The notes: a model not told the origin generated them from the letters alone. Counted from the first letter of the stretch, positions 32,025-42,410 are shown. The stretch is 64,000 bases of DNA from DASQGA01 sp963722715 (GCA_963722715.1 CAVROA010000023.1:186001-250000); one strand, 5' to 3'. A program made the numbers and translations.

Positions 32025-32417
32025 TTGCGCAGGCGTCTGATCTCCTCCGGATCGCCCTACGAGCCCGTGGTCGGCTACTCACGTGCGGTCCAGGTCGGGA
32101 CCCAGGTCTGGATCGCGGGCTGCGCGCCCATCATGACGGACGGCGGCGACCCGCCTCTCGATGCCTACTCGCAGGCAAAGCGTTGTCTCGAGATCGTCGA
32201 GCGAGCTCTGCAGGAAGCAGGCGGCTCGCTGGCGGACGTCGTGCGTACGCGGGTCTATCTCGTGCGGACGGAGGACTTCGAGGATGTCGGGCGCGCACAC
32301 GGCGAGGCGTTCTCCGAGATCCGCCCAGCGAACACGACGCTGACCGTCAAAGAACTCGTGGATCCACGCTGGCTGGTGGAGATCGAAGCCGACGCCGTTC
32401 TCTCGCACGAGACCTGA
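32025..32417 (+). CDS. RidA/YjgF-family protein
   Basis: A 130-residue protein with P-Y-E-P-V-V-G-Y-S-R-A-V-Q, then V-W-I-A-G, then A-L-Q-E-A-G-G-S-L-A-D-V-V-R-T-R-V-Y-L and E-I-E-A-D-A-V. The Arg of R-T-R-V-Y corresponds to the imine-binding Arg of RidA. RidA hydrolyses reactive enamines/imines from PLP enzymes. The start is TTG at 32025, placed by a TACTAG box 6 bases upstream. Confidence 0.9.
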   Translation: MRRRLISSGSPYEPVVGYSRAVQVGTQVWIAGCAPIMTDGGDPPLDAYSQAKRCLEIVERALQEAGGSLADVVRTRVYLVRTEDFEDVGRAHGEAFSEIRPANTTLTVKELVDPRWLVEIEADAVLSHET

Positions 32418-32458
32418 GCCGGTCGATTCGGCCGCACGAGCGGGATACAGTCAAGGCC

Positions 32459-33661
32459 GTGAAGCAGATCTATCCCGCCACGATCACAGGTAAGAGCTTC
32501 GCCGAGGGTGGCAGCGTGCTCGACCACAACTTCGGCAAGAGCGACCCTTACACGCTTGGTGTCGAGGAGGAGTACATGCTGCTCGACACGGAGTCGTTCG
32601 ATCTCGTCCAGCACGTCGACACGATCCTGAGCGCTACAGCAGGCAGCGAGTTCGAGACACGGATCGCGCCCGAGCTCATGCAGTCCGTCCTCGAGATCGC
32701 GACGCCCGTCTGCAAGACCGTCCCGGAGGTCGACGCGGAGCTCCGCAAGCTGCGGGCACACGTGACGGAGATCGCCCGGACGCGGGGCCTCCGAGTCGGC
32801 TCGGCCGGCACCCATCCGTTCAGCCTCTTCGAGCGCCAGCGGATCACGGCCCGCGACCGCTACCGAAACCTCGTCGACCAGCTCCAGTACGTGGCACGGC
32901 GGGAGCTCATCTTCGGGATGCACGTTCATGTCGGCATCGACGACCCGGAGAAGGCGATCAAGATCCAGAGCGCCCTCCTCGTCCACTTGACGGATCTCCT
33001 CGCTCTCTCGGGCAACTCGCCGTTCTGGCGTGGCGAGCCGACGGGCCTCTCCTCGAGCCGCCAGATGATCTTCGCCGCCTTCCCCCGTTCCGGCCCCCCG
33101 CCCCGCTTCCGGGACTATGCGGACTTCGCCGAGGTGGTGGGCCAGCTCGAAAAGACAGGCTGCATCGCCGACTACACCCACATCTGGTGGGACGTGAGGC
33201 TCCACCCGCGCTTCGGCACCGTCGAGGTGCGGATCATGGACGCGGTGACGCGCGTCGAGGAGGCGGTCGCCCTGGCCGCCTACATCCAGGGGATCGTCAA
33301 GCTCTACTCCGAGCGCTACGACGCCGGCCACGAGCTTCCCTCCTACCATCGAATCCTGGTGACCGAGAACAAGTGGCTGGCCGCGCGCTACGGTCTCGAA
33401 GCGCCCGTCATGGACCTCGCGACCGGTCGCAGGAACCGCGTTCCGGTCGCGCAGCTCGTGCGGCGCACTCTCCGCGACATCGAGCCGCACGCACGCGAGC
33501 TCGGATCGGAGCAGGAGCTGGACGGAATACGCCAGATCCTGGCGCGCGGGAACGGTGCCGACCGCCAGCTCCGCGTCTGGAACGCGAATCGAGACCTGGC
33601 CGAGGTCGTCAGCGAGATCGCCGACGTGACGGAGCAAGTCGGCCCGCCGGTGACCGCGTGA
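32459..33661 (+). CDS. Carboxylate-amine ligase, glutamate-cysteine ligase GCS2 family (YbdK-like)
   Basis: A 400-residue protein with the GCS2 signature: L-G-V-E-E-E-Y-M-L-L, H-P-F-S-L-F-E-R-Q, G-M-H-V-H-V-G-I, H-I-W-W-D-V-R-L-H and G-T-V-E-V-R-I-M-D. YbdK proteins have weak glutamate-cysteine ligase activity and often another true substrate. GTG 32459 sits 7 bases after TACAGT (32446-32451). Its stop overlaps the GTG of the Sec-peroxiredoxin, suggesting a joint role in thiol redox metabolism. Confidence 0.92.
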   Translation: MKQIYPATITGKSFAEGGSVLDHNFGKSDPYTLGVEEEYMLLDTESFDLVQHVDTILSATAGSEFETRIAPELMQSVLEIATPVCKTVPEVDAELRKLRAHVTEIARTRGLRVGSAGTHPFSLFERQRITARDRYRNLVDQLQYVARRELIFGMHVHVGIDDPEKAIKIQSALLVHLTDLLALSGNSPFWRGEPTGLSSSRQMIFAAFPRSGPPPRFRDYADFAEVVGQLEKTGCIADYTHIWWDVRLHPRFGTVEVRIMDAVTRVEEAVALAAYIQGIVKLYSERYDAGHELPSYHRILVTENKWLAARYGLEAPVMDLATGRRNRVPVAQLVRRTLRDIEPHARELGSEQELDGIRQILARGNGADRQLRVWNANRDLAEVVSEIADVTEQVGPPVTA

Positions 33662-34122
33662 TCGCCCCGGGCGAGCGCCCACGCGACGTGGAGGTCTGGC
33701 TCGCGACGAATGAGCGTGTTCGGCTCCGAGAGCTTCCCGCCGAAGGAGAGCGAGTCCTGCTCCTCTTCTATCTCTTCGACTGGTCGAGTACCTGAACTGA
33801 CGAGCTCGTCCTCCTGCGTGACAGGCGGGCCGAATTCGAAGCGGCGGGCACCTCGGTCTTCGGGATCTCGCGGGACAGCCCCTGGTCGCACCGCGCCTGG
33901 CGCGAGGCGCTCGACATCAACGTGCCGCTGCTCTCCGACTGGAACGGCCACGCTGTCGACGCGTTCGACAACGCTTTCAACTACCGCGGCCTCGAGCGGG
34001 TGGCCGAGCGATCCGCCTTCCTGCTCGACGGAGACGGCATGATCCTCGCTGCATGGCAATACGAGGTCGACGAGCTCCCCGATTTCGACGAGCTCCTGGC
34101 TTCGGCCCGCTCGGCCTCGTAG
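33658..34122 (+). CDS. Selenocysteine-containing peroxiredoxin
   Basis: From GTG 33658 the frame passes through TGA at 33793-33795 and ends at 34122: 154 residues with Sec at 46. The context L-F-Y-L-F-D-W-S-S-T-U46-T-D-E-L matches the peroxidatic site of AhpC/TSA proteins, with Sec in place of Cys. The rest carries G-I-S-R-D-S-P-W-S-H, V-P-L-L-S-D-W and R-S-A-F-L-L-D-G, all peroxiredoxin features. It reduces peroxides. No resolving Cys is visible, so it is probably a 1-Sec type reduced by an external thiol, perhaps made through the adjacent GCS2 enzyme (inference). Without Sec decoding it would be missed or called a fragment. Confidence 0.9.
33810..33828 (+). promoter_or_regulatory. Candidate SECIS hairpin of the peroxiredoxin
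   Basis: Fifteen bases after the TGA, CC-T-CCTG (33810-33816), loop CGTGA, CAGG-C-GG (33822-33828) forms a stem with one mismatch and a GU-containing loop. The position is right for a bacterial SECIS. Confidence 0.45.
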
Positions 34123-36035
34123 CGCTCCTCTACACCGCAGCCGCGCTGGTCTCCGCCTGGCCTGGCCTCGCCTCGTTCGGGTCGGCCTACCTTGCAGGCG
34201 GCGCCGAAGGATACGGGGAGACTGCTCCCGGAGATCACGGCCAGGTCGTCTACCGCTTCTGGCTCCTCGGCCACCAGCTCGCAGGCTGGGACGCTCCTTG
34301 GCGGGATCCGTATAGCTTCCAACCGCTGATCGAGCCTCAGGTCGCGCTCGGCGGCTGGCCCTTCGGCGTCCCCTTCTGGCCGCTCGACGCTCTTTTCGGG
34401 CCCGTGGTCGCGTGGAACCTGCTGCTCCTGGCGACGGTGGTCGCTGGAGGCCTTCTGGCTTACGCCTGGCTCCGCTCGCTCGAGCTCCCGTTCGTGCCGG
34501 CACTCGTGGGCGGGCTCGCCTTCGCAATCGCCCCCTACCGGCTCGCCCAGAGTGCTGACCATCTTCTCGGCTGGATCGCGATCGTCCTTCCGCTCAGCCT
34601 CCTGGCGGTGGAACGGGCGCGCGCGGCACCGACACAGGGACGTGCGCATGCGTGGGGCGCCCTCGCGGCCCTCGCGCTCGTGTCGTTCCCGCTCTCAGGC
34701 CAGCTCCACCTGGCGCTCGGGGCCCTCCCGTTCGTGGCGGCCTACGCTTGCGTGCGCTACCGCCCGCTGCCCGCCGCCTGGGTGGCCGGGGGCGTCGTCG
34801 CCTCCGCCGCCGCCGGGCTCGCACTCCGCTACACGGTCGTCGAAGGCTCGCGGCTCGCAGAACGGCGATCCCTCTCGAATGTGGATGCGTACTCGGCGGA
34901 GGCGCTCGACTTCCTGAACCGTTTCCATAGCGCCCCGAGCGAGGAGCTCGTCTATCTCGGATGGCTCACCTTCGCGCTTGCAGTCGCCGGGCTGGTTGCG
35001 CTCCTGCGAGCCCGCCGCGGCCTCGGGATCCTGCTCGGGCTCGCGGTGCTGGTTCCAGTCCTGATCGCGTTCGGAACGAACCTGCCGCTCTACGCTCCGC
35101 TTCGCTCGATCGTCCCGCCGCTCCAGAGCGTCCGCGTCCCCGGGCGGTTCATGCCGATCGCGGACCTGGCACTCGCGGCGCTCGCGGCCTTCGCGCTCGC
35201 GGCGCTCCTAGAGCGCGTCCCGAGGCGGCAAGCTTTGGCCGGCGCAGCTGCATTTCTGCTCGTGGCCGCCGATCTCATGGTGATGCCGTTCGCGCCGACC
35301 CCGTCCGACGGCTCGAACGACGCCTACGCCGCCGTGCGCCGCTCGCCCCCCGGCCGGATCCTCGAGGTGCCGCCCTTCGAGCCGGGTCGGCAGGAGGGGT
35401 CGGTGTACGACCTCTACACGCTCCAGGCACAGCGTGAGAGGCCGACCGGCTATTCGACCCTGGCGCCTGAGGCGGCCTTCGACTTCTATTACCGCTACGG
35501 GAGACTGTCCTGCGGCGTTTGGCTCGACGGTGACCGCAGCCGGCTCGATGCTCTCGGTGTCCGGCAGCTCCTGTTCCACCGCGGGCTCTTTCGGAGCGGC
35601 GTCGCGGGCGGATGGTTCTCCTGGCGTGGAGTGCGCGCGGCCGGCTATCTCCCGGAGCTCCGGGATGGGGCCGTCACGCTCCTCGAGCCGAACGGCCGCG
35701 CCAATCTGTCGAACCCCTTCGGCGAGCCGGCACGCGAGAAGCCCTATTTCTGCCGGGGCTGGGTCGATCGGCGGACCAGCGAGCCGCAGGCACCGTTCTG
35801 GGTGTGGGGCCCGGGCCTCCTGACGCTCGACTTCGTCGCTCCTCGCCCGACGACGGCGACACTCTGGCTCGATGGGCGGCGCGAGCGGCGGTTCGCGGTC
35901 GCGAAGAGCGGCACGATTCGGGTTCGTCTCACCGGCGAGCGCTGGCATCCGTTGATCGTCGAGATTCCGGGCCTCTACGACACCGCCCCGCCGTACGGGC
36001 TGCGGCTCGCACGGATCAGCTTTCCGTGGCACTGA
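34053..36035 (+). CDS. Large polytopic membrane protein, GT-C/YfhO-like
   Basis: A 660-residue protein with an Arg-rich start, about ten membrane spans (to about 410) and a C-terminal soluble domain of about 220 residues. The early loop contains D-H-G-Q-V-V-Y-R-F-W and D-P-Y-S-F-Q-P. This is the architecture of GT-C-type lipid-linked sugar transferases and YfhO-like proteins, where the first outer loop holds acidic catalytic residues. The donor and acceptor are unknown. ATG 34053 overlaps the end of the peroxiredoxin gene by 70 bp; no later start would keep the first span. Confidence 0.7.
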   Translation: MAIRGRRAPRFRRAPGFGPLGLVALLYTAAALVSAWPGLASFGSAYLAGGAEGYGETAPGDHGQVVYRFWLLGHQLAGWDAPWRDPYSFQPLIEPQVALGGWPFGVPFWPLDALFGPVVAWNLLLLATVVAGGLLAYAWLRSLELPFVPALVGGLAFAIAPYRLAQSADHLLGWIAIVLPLSLLAVERARAAPTQGRAHAWGALAALALVSFPLSGQLHLALGALPFVAAYACVRYRPLPAAWVAGGVVASAAAGLALRYTVVEGSRLAERRSLSNVDAYSAEALDFLNRFHSAPSEELVYLGWLTFALAVAGLVALLRARRGLGILLGLAVLVPVLIAFGTNLPLYAPLRSIVPPLQSVRVPGRFMPIADLALAALAAFALAALLERVPRRQALAGAAAFLLVAADLMVMPFAPTPSDGSNDAYAAVRRSPPGRILEVPPFEPGRQEGSVYDLYTLQAQRERPTGYSTLAPEAAFDFYYRYGRLSCGVWLDGDRSRLDALGVRQLLFHRGLFRSGVAGGWFSWRGVRAAGYLPELRDGAVTLLEPNGRANLSNPFGEPAREKPYFCRGWVDRRTSEPQAPFWVWGPGLLTLDFVAPRPTTATLWLDGRRERRFAVAKSGTIRVRLTGERWHPLIVEIPGLYDTAPPYGLRLARISFPWH

Positions 36036-36106
36036 CACGAGTTTGGCCGCGTTTTCCCTGGTATTGAGGTTCAGCCAGCCTCTACAGGTGCCGATGACCG
36101 CGGAAC

Positions 36107-37058
36107 ATGCTCAGGTTCTGGGATCGGATGGAGGATTTCTTCCTCCGTAACGCGAGCGAGATCGTGGATGACATGGCGGACCAGCGCCATGAGCAGCTCG
36201 CCGAGTTGCTGGCGACCCTCGATGCGCGCACTGCAGAGGTCGCTGCCGCAGAGGCACGCACGGAGCAGCTCGAACGTCGCCTCGGATCGCTCGGAGCCGG
36301 CGGTTCCGATCAGGACGAGATCGACAGGCTGCTTGCCGAGCTGGCGCGGAGCGACGAACAGGTCGCCGACAGACAGCGCGAGGTCGCGGAGCAAGCGCAG
36401 GAGCTCGCGCTCCTCCGCGAGCGGATCGCGACGCAGGAGGCCGACCGTCTGGAGCTCGACCGGCTGGGCCGGGAGCTCGAGTCATTCAGAGAAAGCGAAG
36501 GACGAGCGGTCGCGGCTCACCTCCGAGCTCGACGTACTTGCGCGCCAGCTCTCGGATCGGGAGGAAGAGCTGGCCCGCCGCGAGGACGCCGTGCGGGGTC
36601 GCGAGGCAACGGTTCAGCAGATCGAAGATTTCAAGGCCAAGCGCGAGGACGTCGAAGCGCTGGCAGCGTTGCTGGCGCGGCGCGAATTGGAGCTGCGCGA
36701 GCGCGAGGCGGAGGCGGCAAGCGCGGAAACCTTTGCCGTGGCGGGCCAGGCACGCGTGGAAAGTCAGGAGCGGCGTCTCTCCCAGGCCGAGGAGACGGCC
36801 CGCGAACGCCTGACCGATCTCGACACGCGCGAGGCCGAGTTGGATGAACGGTTCGCTCGGCTCGAAGCCGATACGCAGGCTCGTGAAGACCGGCTCGAAA
36901 ACGAGGATGCCCGCCTGCGCGAACTCGACGAGCGGCTCACCCAGAAGGAGTCGGAGCTGTCCACCTATGTGGGGCAGGTGCAGGGAATGCTCCGGCAGCG
37001 CGAGCAGAGCCCGCCGGCAAGGCCACTCCTGGCCGACTCCGGCGACGGCTGGGCCTAA
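36107..37058 (+). pseudogene. Coiled-coil protein with one frameshift
   Basis: Two frames together encode one continuous heptad-rich coiled coil of about 317 residues. The first part (36107 to about 36488; M-L-R-F-W-D-R-M-E-D-F-F then E/L/A/R repeats) continues in the next frame with K-A-K-D-E-R-S-R-L-T-S-E-L and ends with S-T-Y-V-G-Q-V-Q. Removing one base at about 36488 restores it. There is no membrane span or enzyme domain; a structural or scaffold role is likely. Either a decaying gene or an assembly error. Confidence 0.6.
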
Positions 37059-37145
37059 CAACCCGTCGGCTTTGGCTCCGTTCCTCGGCGATACTTAGGC
37101 CGTGGATGAAGGTGGCGCTCCGAAGGGCGTATCGGACCGGCTGGA

Positions 37146-38781
37146 GTGAACGTGGGAGAGGGCCGCGACGAGCTCGCGCGGGGCCGTGAGTCGTACGCGA
37201 AGCGGGCGTGGGCAGACGCCTACGAATCTCTCACTCGCGCCGACGAGGCTGGTGATCTCGAGTTGCTGGCGAGGTCGGCGTACATGCTCGGCCGCGACGA
37301 CGAGTACCGAAGCGCGCTCGAGCGGGCCTATCACGTGCATGTCGACGCCCGGGAATCACCGCACGCTGCAAGGTGCGCGTGGTGGATCGGCCACAACCTG
37401 TTGTTTCACGGCGAGACCGCTCCCGCGAGGGGATGGTTCGCTCGCGGGCAGCGGTTGCTCGAACGAGACGAGCGCGACTGCGTCGAACGCGGGCTACCTA
37501 CTGATCCCCGTCCTCCTGGAGCACTCGTTCAGCGGTGACTACGAGGCCGCGTACGCGACCGCAGCCGAGGCCGATGCGATCGGTGAGCGGTTCGGCGATC
37601 GAGATCTCGTCGCAATCGCGCTGATGGAGCAGGGCCACGCCCTGGTCAAGCAGGGACGGACGGAGGAGGGCCTTCGGTTGGTGGACGAGACGATGGTGGC
37701 CGTCACCGCGGGGGAGCTGTCCTCGATCGTCGCCGGCATCGTCTACTGCAACACGATCGCGTTCTGCCGCGACGCGTACGAGCTAAGACGCGCCCGTGAG
37801 TGGACCGGCGCGCTGACGCGGTGGTGCGAGCAGCAGCCCGAGATGATCGCCCACCAAGGACTGTGCCTGGTGCATCGCGCCGAGATCATGACGCTGGGTG
37901 GCTTGTGGCAGGACGCCCTCGAAGAAGCGCGACGGGTCGGAGAGCGGTTCACGCAGGGAGCCTTGAACGAACGGGCTCTCGGCCACGCCGCATATCGACA
38001 GGCTGAGGTACATCGCCTGCAGGGCGACTTCGGAGCCGCCGAGGCGGCATATCGGGAGGCAAGCCGCTTCGGGCTGGAACCGCAGCCGGGTCTCGCCCTA
38101 CTGCGGTTGAGACAAGGCAACGGGAACGTTGCTGCCGCTGCGCTCCGTCGTGCGCTCAGCGAGACGAGCCCGCCGCTCAAGCGTGCGGCGCTGCTACCCG
38201 CGTACGTCGAGGTCATGCTCGCCGTCGAAGAGATCGACGCCGCGCGCACCGCATCCACCGAGCTCGAGGAGCTTGCCGAACGCCAGGGCAGCGACGCGCT
38301 GGATGCGATGTCCGCCTCCGCCCGGGGAGCGGTCGACCTCGCCGGCGGCGATCCCGGTGCTGCGCTGGTCGCGCTGCGCCGCGCCTGGCAGGCGTGGCAG
38401 GACCTCGAGGCGCCCTATGAAGCGGCCCGCACACGCGTGCTCGCTGGGCTGGCCTGTCGCGCTCTCGGAGACGAGGACACGGCGTTGCTCGAGCTGGAGG
38501 CCGCTCGCGGAGTCTTCGCACACCTGGAGGCACGGCCGGACCTGGCCGCCATCGACTCGCTCGCCGGCGTCGCCGCGCGAGGCGCTACTCATGGGCTGAC
38601 GGAGCGCGAGCTGCAGGTGCTTCGCTTGGTCGCCGCCGGGAAGAGCAACCACGCAATCGCCGTCGACCTATTCCTGAGCGACCACACGGTCCGACGACAC
38701 CTCCAGAACATCTTCCGCAAGGTAGGCGTGTCGTCACGGGCCGCCGCCACTGCGTTCGCGTTCGAGCACGACCTGATCTGA
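37146..38781 (+). pseudogene. LuxR-type regulator with TPR-like sensor, one frameshift
   Basis: The N-terminal part (37146 to about 37494) and the rest are in frames one base apart; dropping one base at about 37494 joins E-R-G to Y-L-L-I-P-V. The whole would be about 544 residues: helical TPR-like repeats and a C-terminal LuxR/FixJ helix-turn-helix (L-T-E-R-E-L-Q-V-L-R-L-V-A-A-G-K-S-N and V-R-R-H-L-Q-N-I-F-R-K). There is no AAA ATPase domain, unlike the regulator at 39523. If real, the frameshift removes DNA binding. Confidence 0.7.
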
Positions 38782-38922
38782 CGCAGGGCGTGGTACGAAC
38801 GAGCCATGCCGCCTGACGCGGAAAGTTGGCACGCGCGTGCGATGACGACCCCGGACAGCAGCCGTATCGTCGCGAGCAAGGAACGAGACGTCCTGAAGTA
38901 CAAGTCAAAGGAGGCATAACTC

Positions 38923-39201
38923 ATGTATCTGGTAGTTCACCACCGCGTCATCAATCGTGAGAAGTTCCTGGCAACCGATCCGCAGAACATCGGCGGAAAC
39001 GCGCCGCCCGGCGTCGAGGTACGACATTTCCTCCCGGCTCGGGATGCGTCTGCGGCCGACTGTCTGTGGGAGGCGGAGTCACTCGACGCGCTCCGCAGTT
39101 ATCTCGATCCGGCTACTCGCGAGAGCTGCGAGAACACCTACTTCGAGGTCGACGCGGCGTCTGCGATAGGTATCCCCGTTTCCGCTTCGGCAGGCGCATA
39201 G
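38923..39201 (+). CDS. 92-residue small protein, DUF4242-like layout
   Basis: ATG 38923 follows AAAGGAGG. It begins M-Y-L-V-V-H-H-R-V-I and has V-E-V-R-H-F-L-P and C-L-W-E-A-E-S-L-D-A-L. The strand/helix order resembles small ferredoxin-like-fold proteins such as DUF4242, but the match is weak. A hairpin (39213-39240) follows the stop. A 37-codon frame (about 38806-38919) just upstream ends in the ribosome site and could be a leader peptide, though its coding status is doubtful. Confidence 0.6.
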   Translation: MYLVVHHRVINREKFLATDPQNIGGNAPPGVEVRHFLPARDASAADCLWEAESLDALRSYLDPATRESCENTYFEVDAASAIGIPVSASAGA

Positions 39202-39522
39202 GCGACGCGCGATGGAGCGTCCCCTAAGTGGGACGCTCCACCTCAGGCTGGCATACACGACCGACAAACGCGCAGGCCAAGCCAAATGCGGCCTAGCCCG
39301 GAGAACGTCTCTACATGCCCATGGCGTAGTAGGAAGTCGCGCCTGAGCAGCGATTTTCGCCGCGGTGAGGGCCACCCGTCATCACTCTGAATGCAACGAT
39401 ACGACGAGCTGAGGCGCCAATTGTGCGGTCGCCGCGAGACTCGCGCCCACGGTAGCCGACGGCCGGTCTATGACCTGGGCTGCAGCGCTTGACACATTCA
39501 GCGCCAAGGCGTACCCCTGTCG
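39202..39522. other. Intergenic stretch upstream of the LAL regulator
   Basis: About 320 bases without a supported gene, holding the hairpin at 39213-39240 and, nearer the regulator, no clear -10 box or operator. Confidence 0.5.
39213..39240 (+). terminator. Terminator-like hairpin after the 92-residue gene
   Basis: TGGAGCGTCCC (39213-39223), loop CTAAGT, GGGACGCTCCA (39230-39240): perfect 11-bp stem. No T tract follows. Confidence 0.65.
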
Positions 39523-42279
39523 GTGAGACAAATGCAGACGCAGGCGCTGACCGGGCGCCAGCATGAGCTGGCCGCAGTCGAGACATTTCTCGACGAGCAC
39601 GGTCCGCGCGCGCTCCTGCTCGAGGGCGAGGCGGGGATCGGCAAGACGTCCCTGTGGGCTGCGGCTCTCAAAGCCTCACGCGGGCGCGGCATGGCGGTTC
39701 TTTCGGCGCGCGCTGCCGGCGCCGAGGTCCGGCTCTCTTTCGCCGGCCTCTCCGACCTCCTCGGCCGCTTGCCGGCGAATGCGTTCGCGTCGCTGCCCCC
39801 GCCGCAGCACCGCGCGCTCGATGCTGCTCTGCTTCGCGACGACGCTCCGGACGGTTTGACGGATCCGCGTGCGGTGGGCCAAGCGTTCCTCGGCGTTCTC
39901 CGAGCAGTGGTAGAGGACGGTCCGATCGTGGTCGCGATCGACGACCTCCAGTGGCTCGATCCGCCTTCCGGGCGCGCGCTGACATTCGCGCTTCGGCGAC
40001 TGGTCGACGAGCCAGTCGCGCTGCTCGCGACCGCGAGGATGGACGCACATGAGGCGCCGCCTCTCGATCTGGAGCGCCTGCTCGCCGACCGCAGGCTGAG
40101 GCGCGTACGCATCGGCCCGCTCAGCCACGGCGCCGTCCACGAGCTGCTGCGGGCGCGGCTCGGGCTCAACCTGTCACGGCCGGCACTCTTGCGCCTGCAC
40201 GAGCGGACTGGTGGAAATCCGTTCTTCGCGCTCGAAATCGGCCGTTTGCTCGAGGGAAGGCGGATCGAAGCGGCAGACGAACTGCCGCTGCCGCGCTCGC
40301 TGCGCGAGCTCGTGCACGAGCGGCTCGCGCGCCTGCCGTCCAAGACGCGGCGCGTCCTCCTTGCCGCTGCCGCGCTGTCACAGCCCCGGCTCAGTCTGCT
40401 CGGACGCACGGCGGCAGCCGATTTGCGCCCGGCGGTGGAAGGCGGGATTGTGAAGGTCGAGGGGGATGTGGTCGTGTTCGCCCATCCGCTGCTCGCGTTG
40501 GTGCCGTACGAGGAAGCACCTCCCGCGGAGCGGCATCGCATCCATGGACGCCTGGCGCGCATCGTTCGCGACGCCGAGGAGCGCGCGCGCCACCTCGCTT
40601 TGTCAGCGTCCGGGCCCGACGAGCGAATCGCGACCGAGCTCGACCGCGCCGCCCGGCTGGCGCGGGCCCGCGGCGCGCCAGATGCGGCGGCCGAGCTCGT
40701 TCGCCTGGCGCGAGGGCTTACGCCGGGCTCGAATGTCGAGCGCCTGCTGGCAGAGGCGGAGTACACGTTTGAGAGCGGCGATTCGGCGGGCGCCCGGGCG
40801 CTGATTGAGGAGGCGCTTGATCTGCTCGACGCCGGCCCGCGCCGCGCACACGCACTTGCACGCCTCGCGTGGTTCCGCGGCTGCTGGGGGGACGACCCGC
40901 ACAGGGCGCTCGCGCTCTTGGACGGCGCCGTCGAGCAGGCGGCGGGCGACCTGGCTGTCGAGGCGGAGGTCTTCGAGTGCCTCACATGGCAGAGTCAGTT
41001 CGTCGGCCGACACGAAGACGCTGCCCGTTATGCGCGCCTCGGTGCCGAGGCAGCCGACGAGCTTGGCGACCCACACTGGATTGCGCTGCTCGGGTTAGCG
41101 GTCGCACTCGCCGAGGGAAGGGTTGGTCGCGCCCGCGCCGCCCGGACTGCCGTCGCGCGCCTGGAAAACCTGAGCCCCGCGGTCGCGCACCTGCGCGTGA
41201 TCAACGATCCGGCCTGGGTCCAAGCGATCTTCCTCGCGTCTGACGGAGACCTGGAAGGCGCGCTCGCGCTCGCGCGCCCGCTCCACGTACGCGCGCTCGA
41301 ACGCGGCGACGAGAGCTCGGTGCCGAGCTTGCTCGAGATGCTCGCTTTGATCGAGTTCATGGCAGGCAACTGGAAGCGTGCGGAAGAGCTCATCGTGACT
41401 GGATCCGAGATAGCGGTTCGCACAGATCAGGAAAACCAGCACCTCGCGCTCCGTGCGTGGCGTGCATTCCTCGATGCGCATCTCGGCCGTGTCGAATCGG
41501 CGCGGGCCGGCGCCGCTGAGACGATCGCGGCGGCGGTGGAGCGTCGGTTGCCCGTTTTTGAGGACGTCGCTCGCTGGACGTTGATGCTGCTCGAGCTTTC
41601 GACCGACCATCCCGCCGCGGCCCTGTCCGAGTTCGACCGGCTCCTGCATCCCGACAGAGGCATCGGGGAGCCGCACTCGTTTTTCCGCCACTACGGCGAC
41701 GCGGCCGAAGCGCTGGCGGCAGTTGGCCAGTGTGATGCGGCCACGGCTGCGGTGCGAGGCTGGCGTGCGCACGCGACTGCACTCGATCGCGCGGTTGCCG
41801 GCCCAGGCGGCGATCGCTGCCTCGGGCTCAGCGCTTTGGCACTTGGCGACCTCGAGCGCGGACTACGGTTGCTGGAGCGGGCAGTCGCCCGCGGCCAGGC
41901 TCTCGGCGAGCCGTTCGAGCTTGCCCGCTCTCTGCTCGGGCTCGGGACAGCTCAGCGCCGGGCGCGACACAAGCGCATGGCCGCGACGACCCTGAGTGAG
42001 GCTGCTCAGATCTTTGAGCGTCTGCCGGCGCCGCTGTGGGCGGAGCGCGCCCGCCGCGAACTCTCGCGGATCGGCGGGCGGCGGGTCTCTGACGGTGCCT
42101 TGACCGAGACAGAACGGCGGGTCGTTGAACTCGTCGCCGCCGGTCGCTCCAACAACGAGGTCGCGCGCGAGCTCGTCGTCAGCACGAAGACCGTCGAATG
42201 GAACCTCACGAAGGTCTACCGCAAGCTCGGCGTCCACTCCCGCGCCGAGCTCGCCGCACGACTCGCCGGACAAATCTAG
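39523..42279 (+). CDS. LAL-type LuxR regulator with AAA ATPase domain
   Basis: A 918-residue regulator. Walker A is G-E-A-G-I-G-K-T-S (about 35-43) and Walker B is V-V-A-I-D-D-L-Q-W-L-D (about 136-146). A long helical-repeat middle follows, then a C-terminal LuxR helix-turn-helix (L-T-E-T-E-R-R-V-V-E-L-V-A-A-G-R-S-N and S-T-K-T-V-E-W-N-L-T-K-V-Y-R-K). Such STAND-type activators bind an inducer and ATP, oligomerise and then activate transcription. The target is unknown; the short secreted protein downstream is one candidate. Confidence 0.93.
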   Translation: MRQMQTQALTGRQHELAAVETFLDEHGPRALLLEGEAGIGKTSLWAAALKASRGRGMAVLSARAAGAEVRLSFAGLSDLLGRLPANAFASLPPPQHRALDAALLRDDAPDGLTDPRAVGQAFLGVLRAVVEDGPIVVAIDDLQWLDPPSGRALTFALRRLVDEPVALLATARMDAHEAPPLDLERLLADRRLRRVRIGPLSHGAVHELLRARLGLNLSRPALLRLHERTGGNPFFALEIGRLLEGRRIEAADELPLPRSLRELVHERLARLPSKTRRVLLAAAALSQPRLSLLGRTAAADLRPAVEGGIVKVEGDVVVFAHPLLALVPYEEAPPAERHRIHGRLARIVRDAEERARHLALSASGPDERIATELDRAARLARARGAPDAAAELVRLARGLTPGSNVERLLAEAEYTFESGDSAGARALIEEALDLLDAGPRRAHALARLAWFRGCWGDDPHRALALLDGAVEQAAGDLAVEAEVFECLTWQSQFVGRHEDAARYARLGAEAADELGDPHWIALLGLAVALAEGRVGRARAARTAVARLENLSPAVAHLRVINDPAWVQAIFLASDGDLEGALALARPLHVRALERGDESSVPSLLEMLALIEFMAGNWKRAEELIVTGSEIAVRTDQENQHLALRAWRAFLDAHLGRVESARAGAAETIAAAVERRLPVFEDVARWTLMLLELSTDHPAAALSEFDRLLHPDRGIGEPHSFFRHYGDAAEALAAVGQCDAATAAVRGWRAHATALDRAVAGPGGDRCLGLSALALGDLERGLRLLERAVARGQALGEPFELARSLLGLGTAQRRARHKRMAATTLSEAAQIFERLPAPLWAERARRELSRIGGRRVSDGALTETERRVVELVAAGRSNNEVARELVVSTKTVEWNLTKVYRKLGVHSRAELAARLAGQI

Positions 42280-42410
42280 GGAATCCCCCGGTTGGTTTCG
42301 CGACGGCGCGGTCGTAGCGTCGATCGCGTGTCGATGCACCTCACCGAGCCGCGGGCGTCCGGGCAGGCGAGCGCCTCGACCCATCCCGATCCATTCCTGG
42401 GGAGGTCTTC

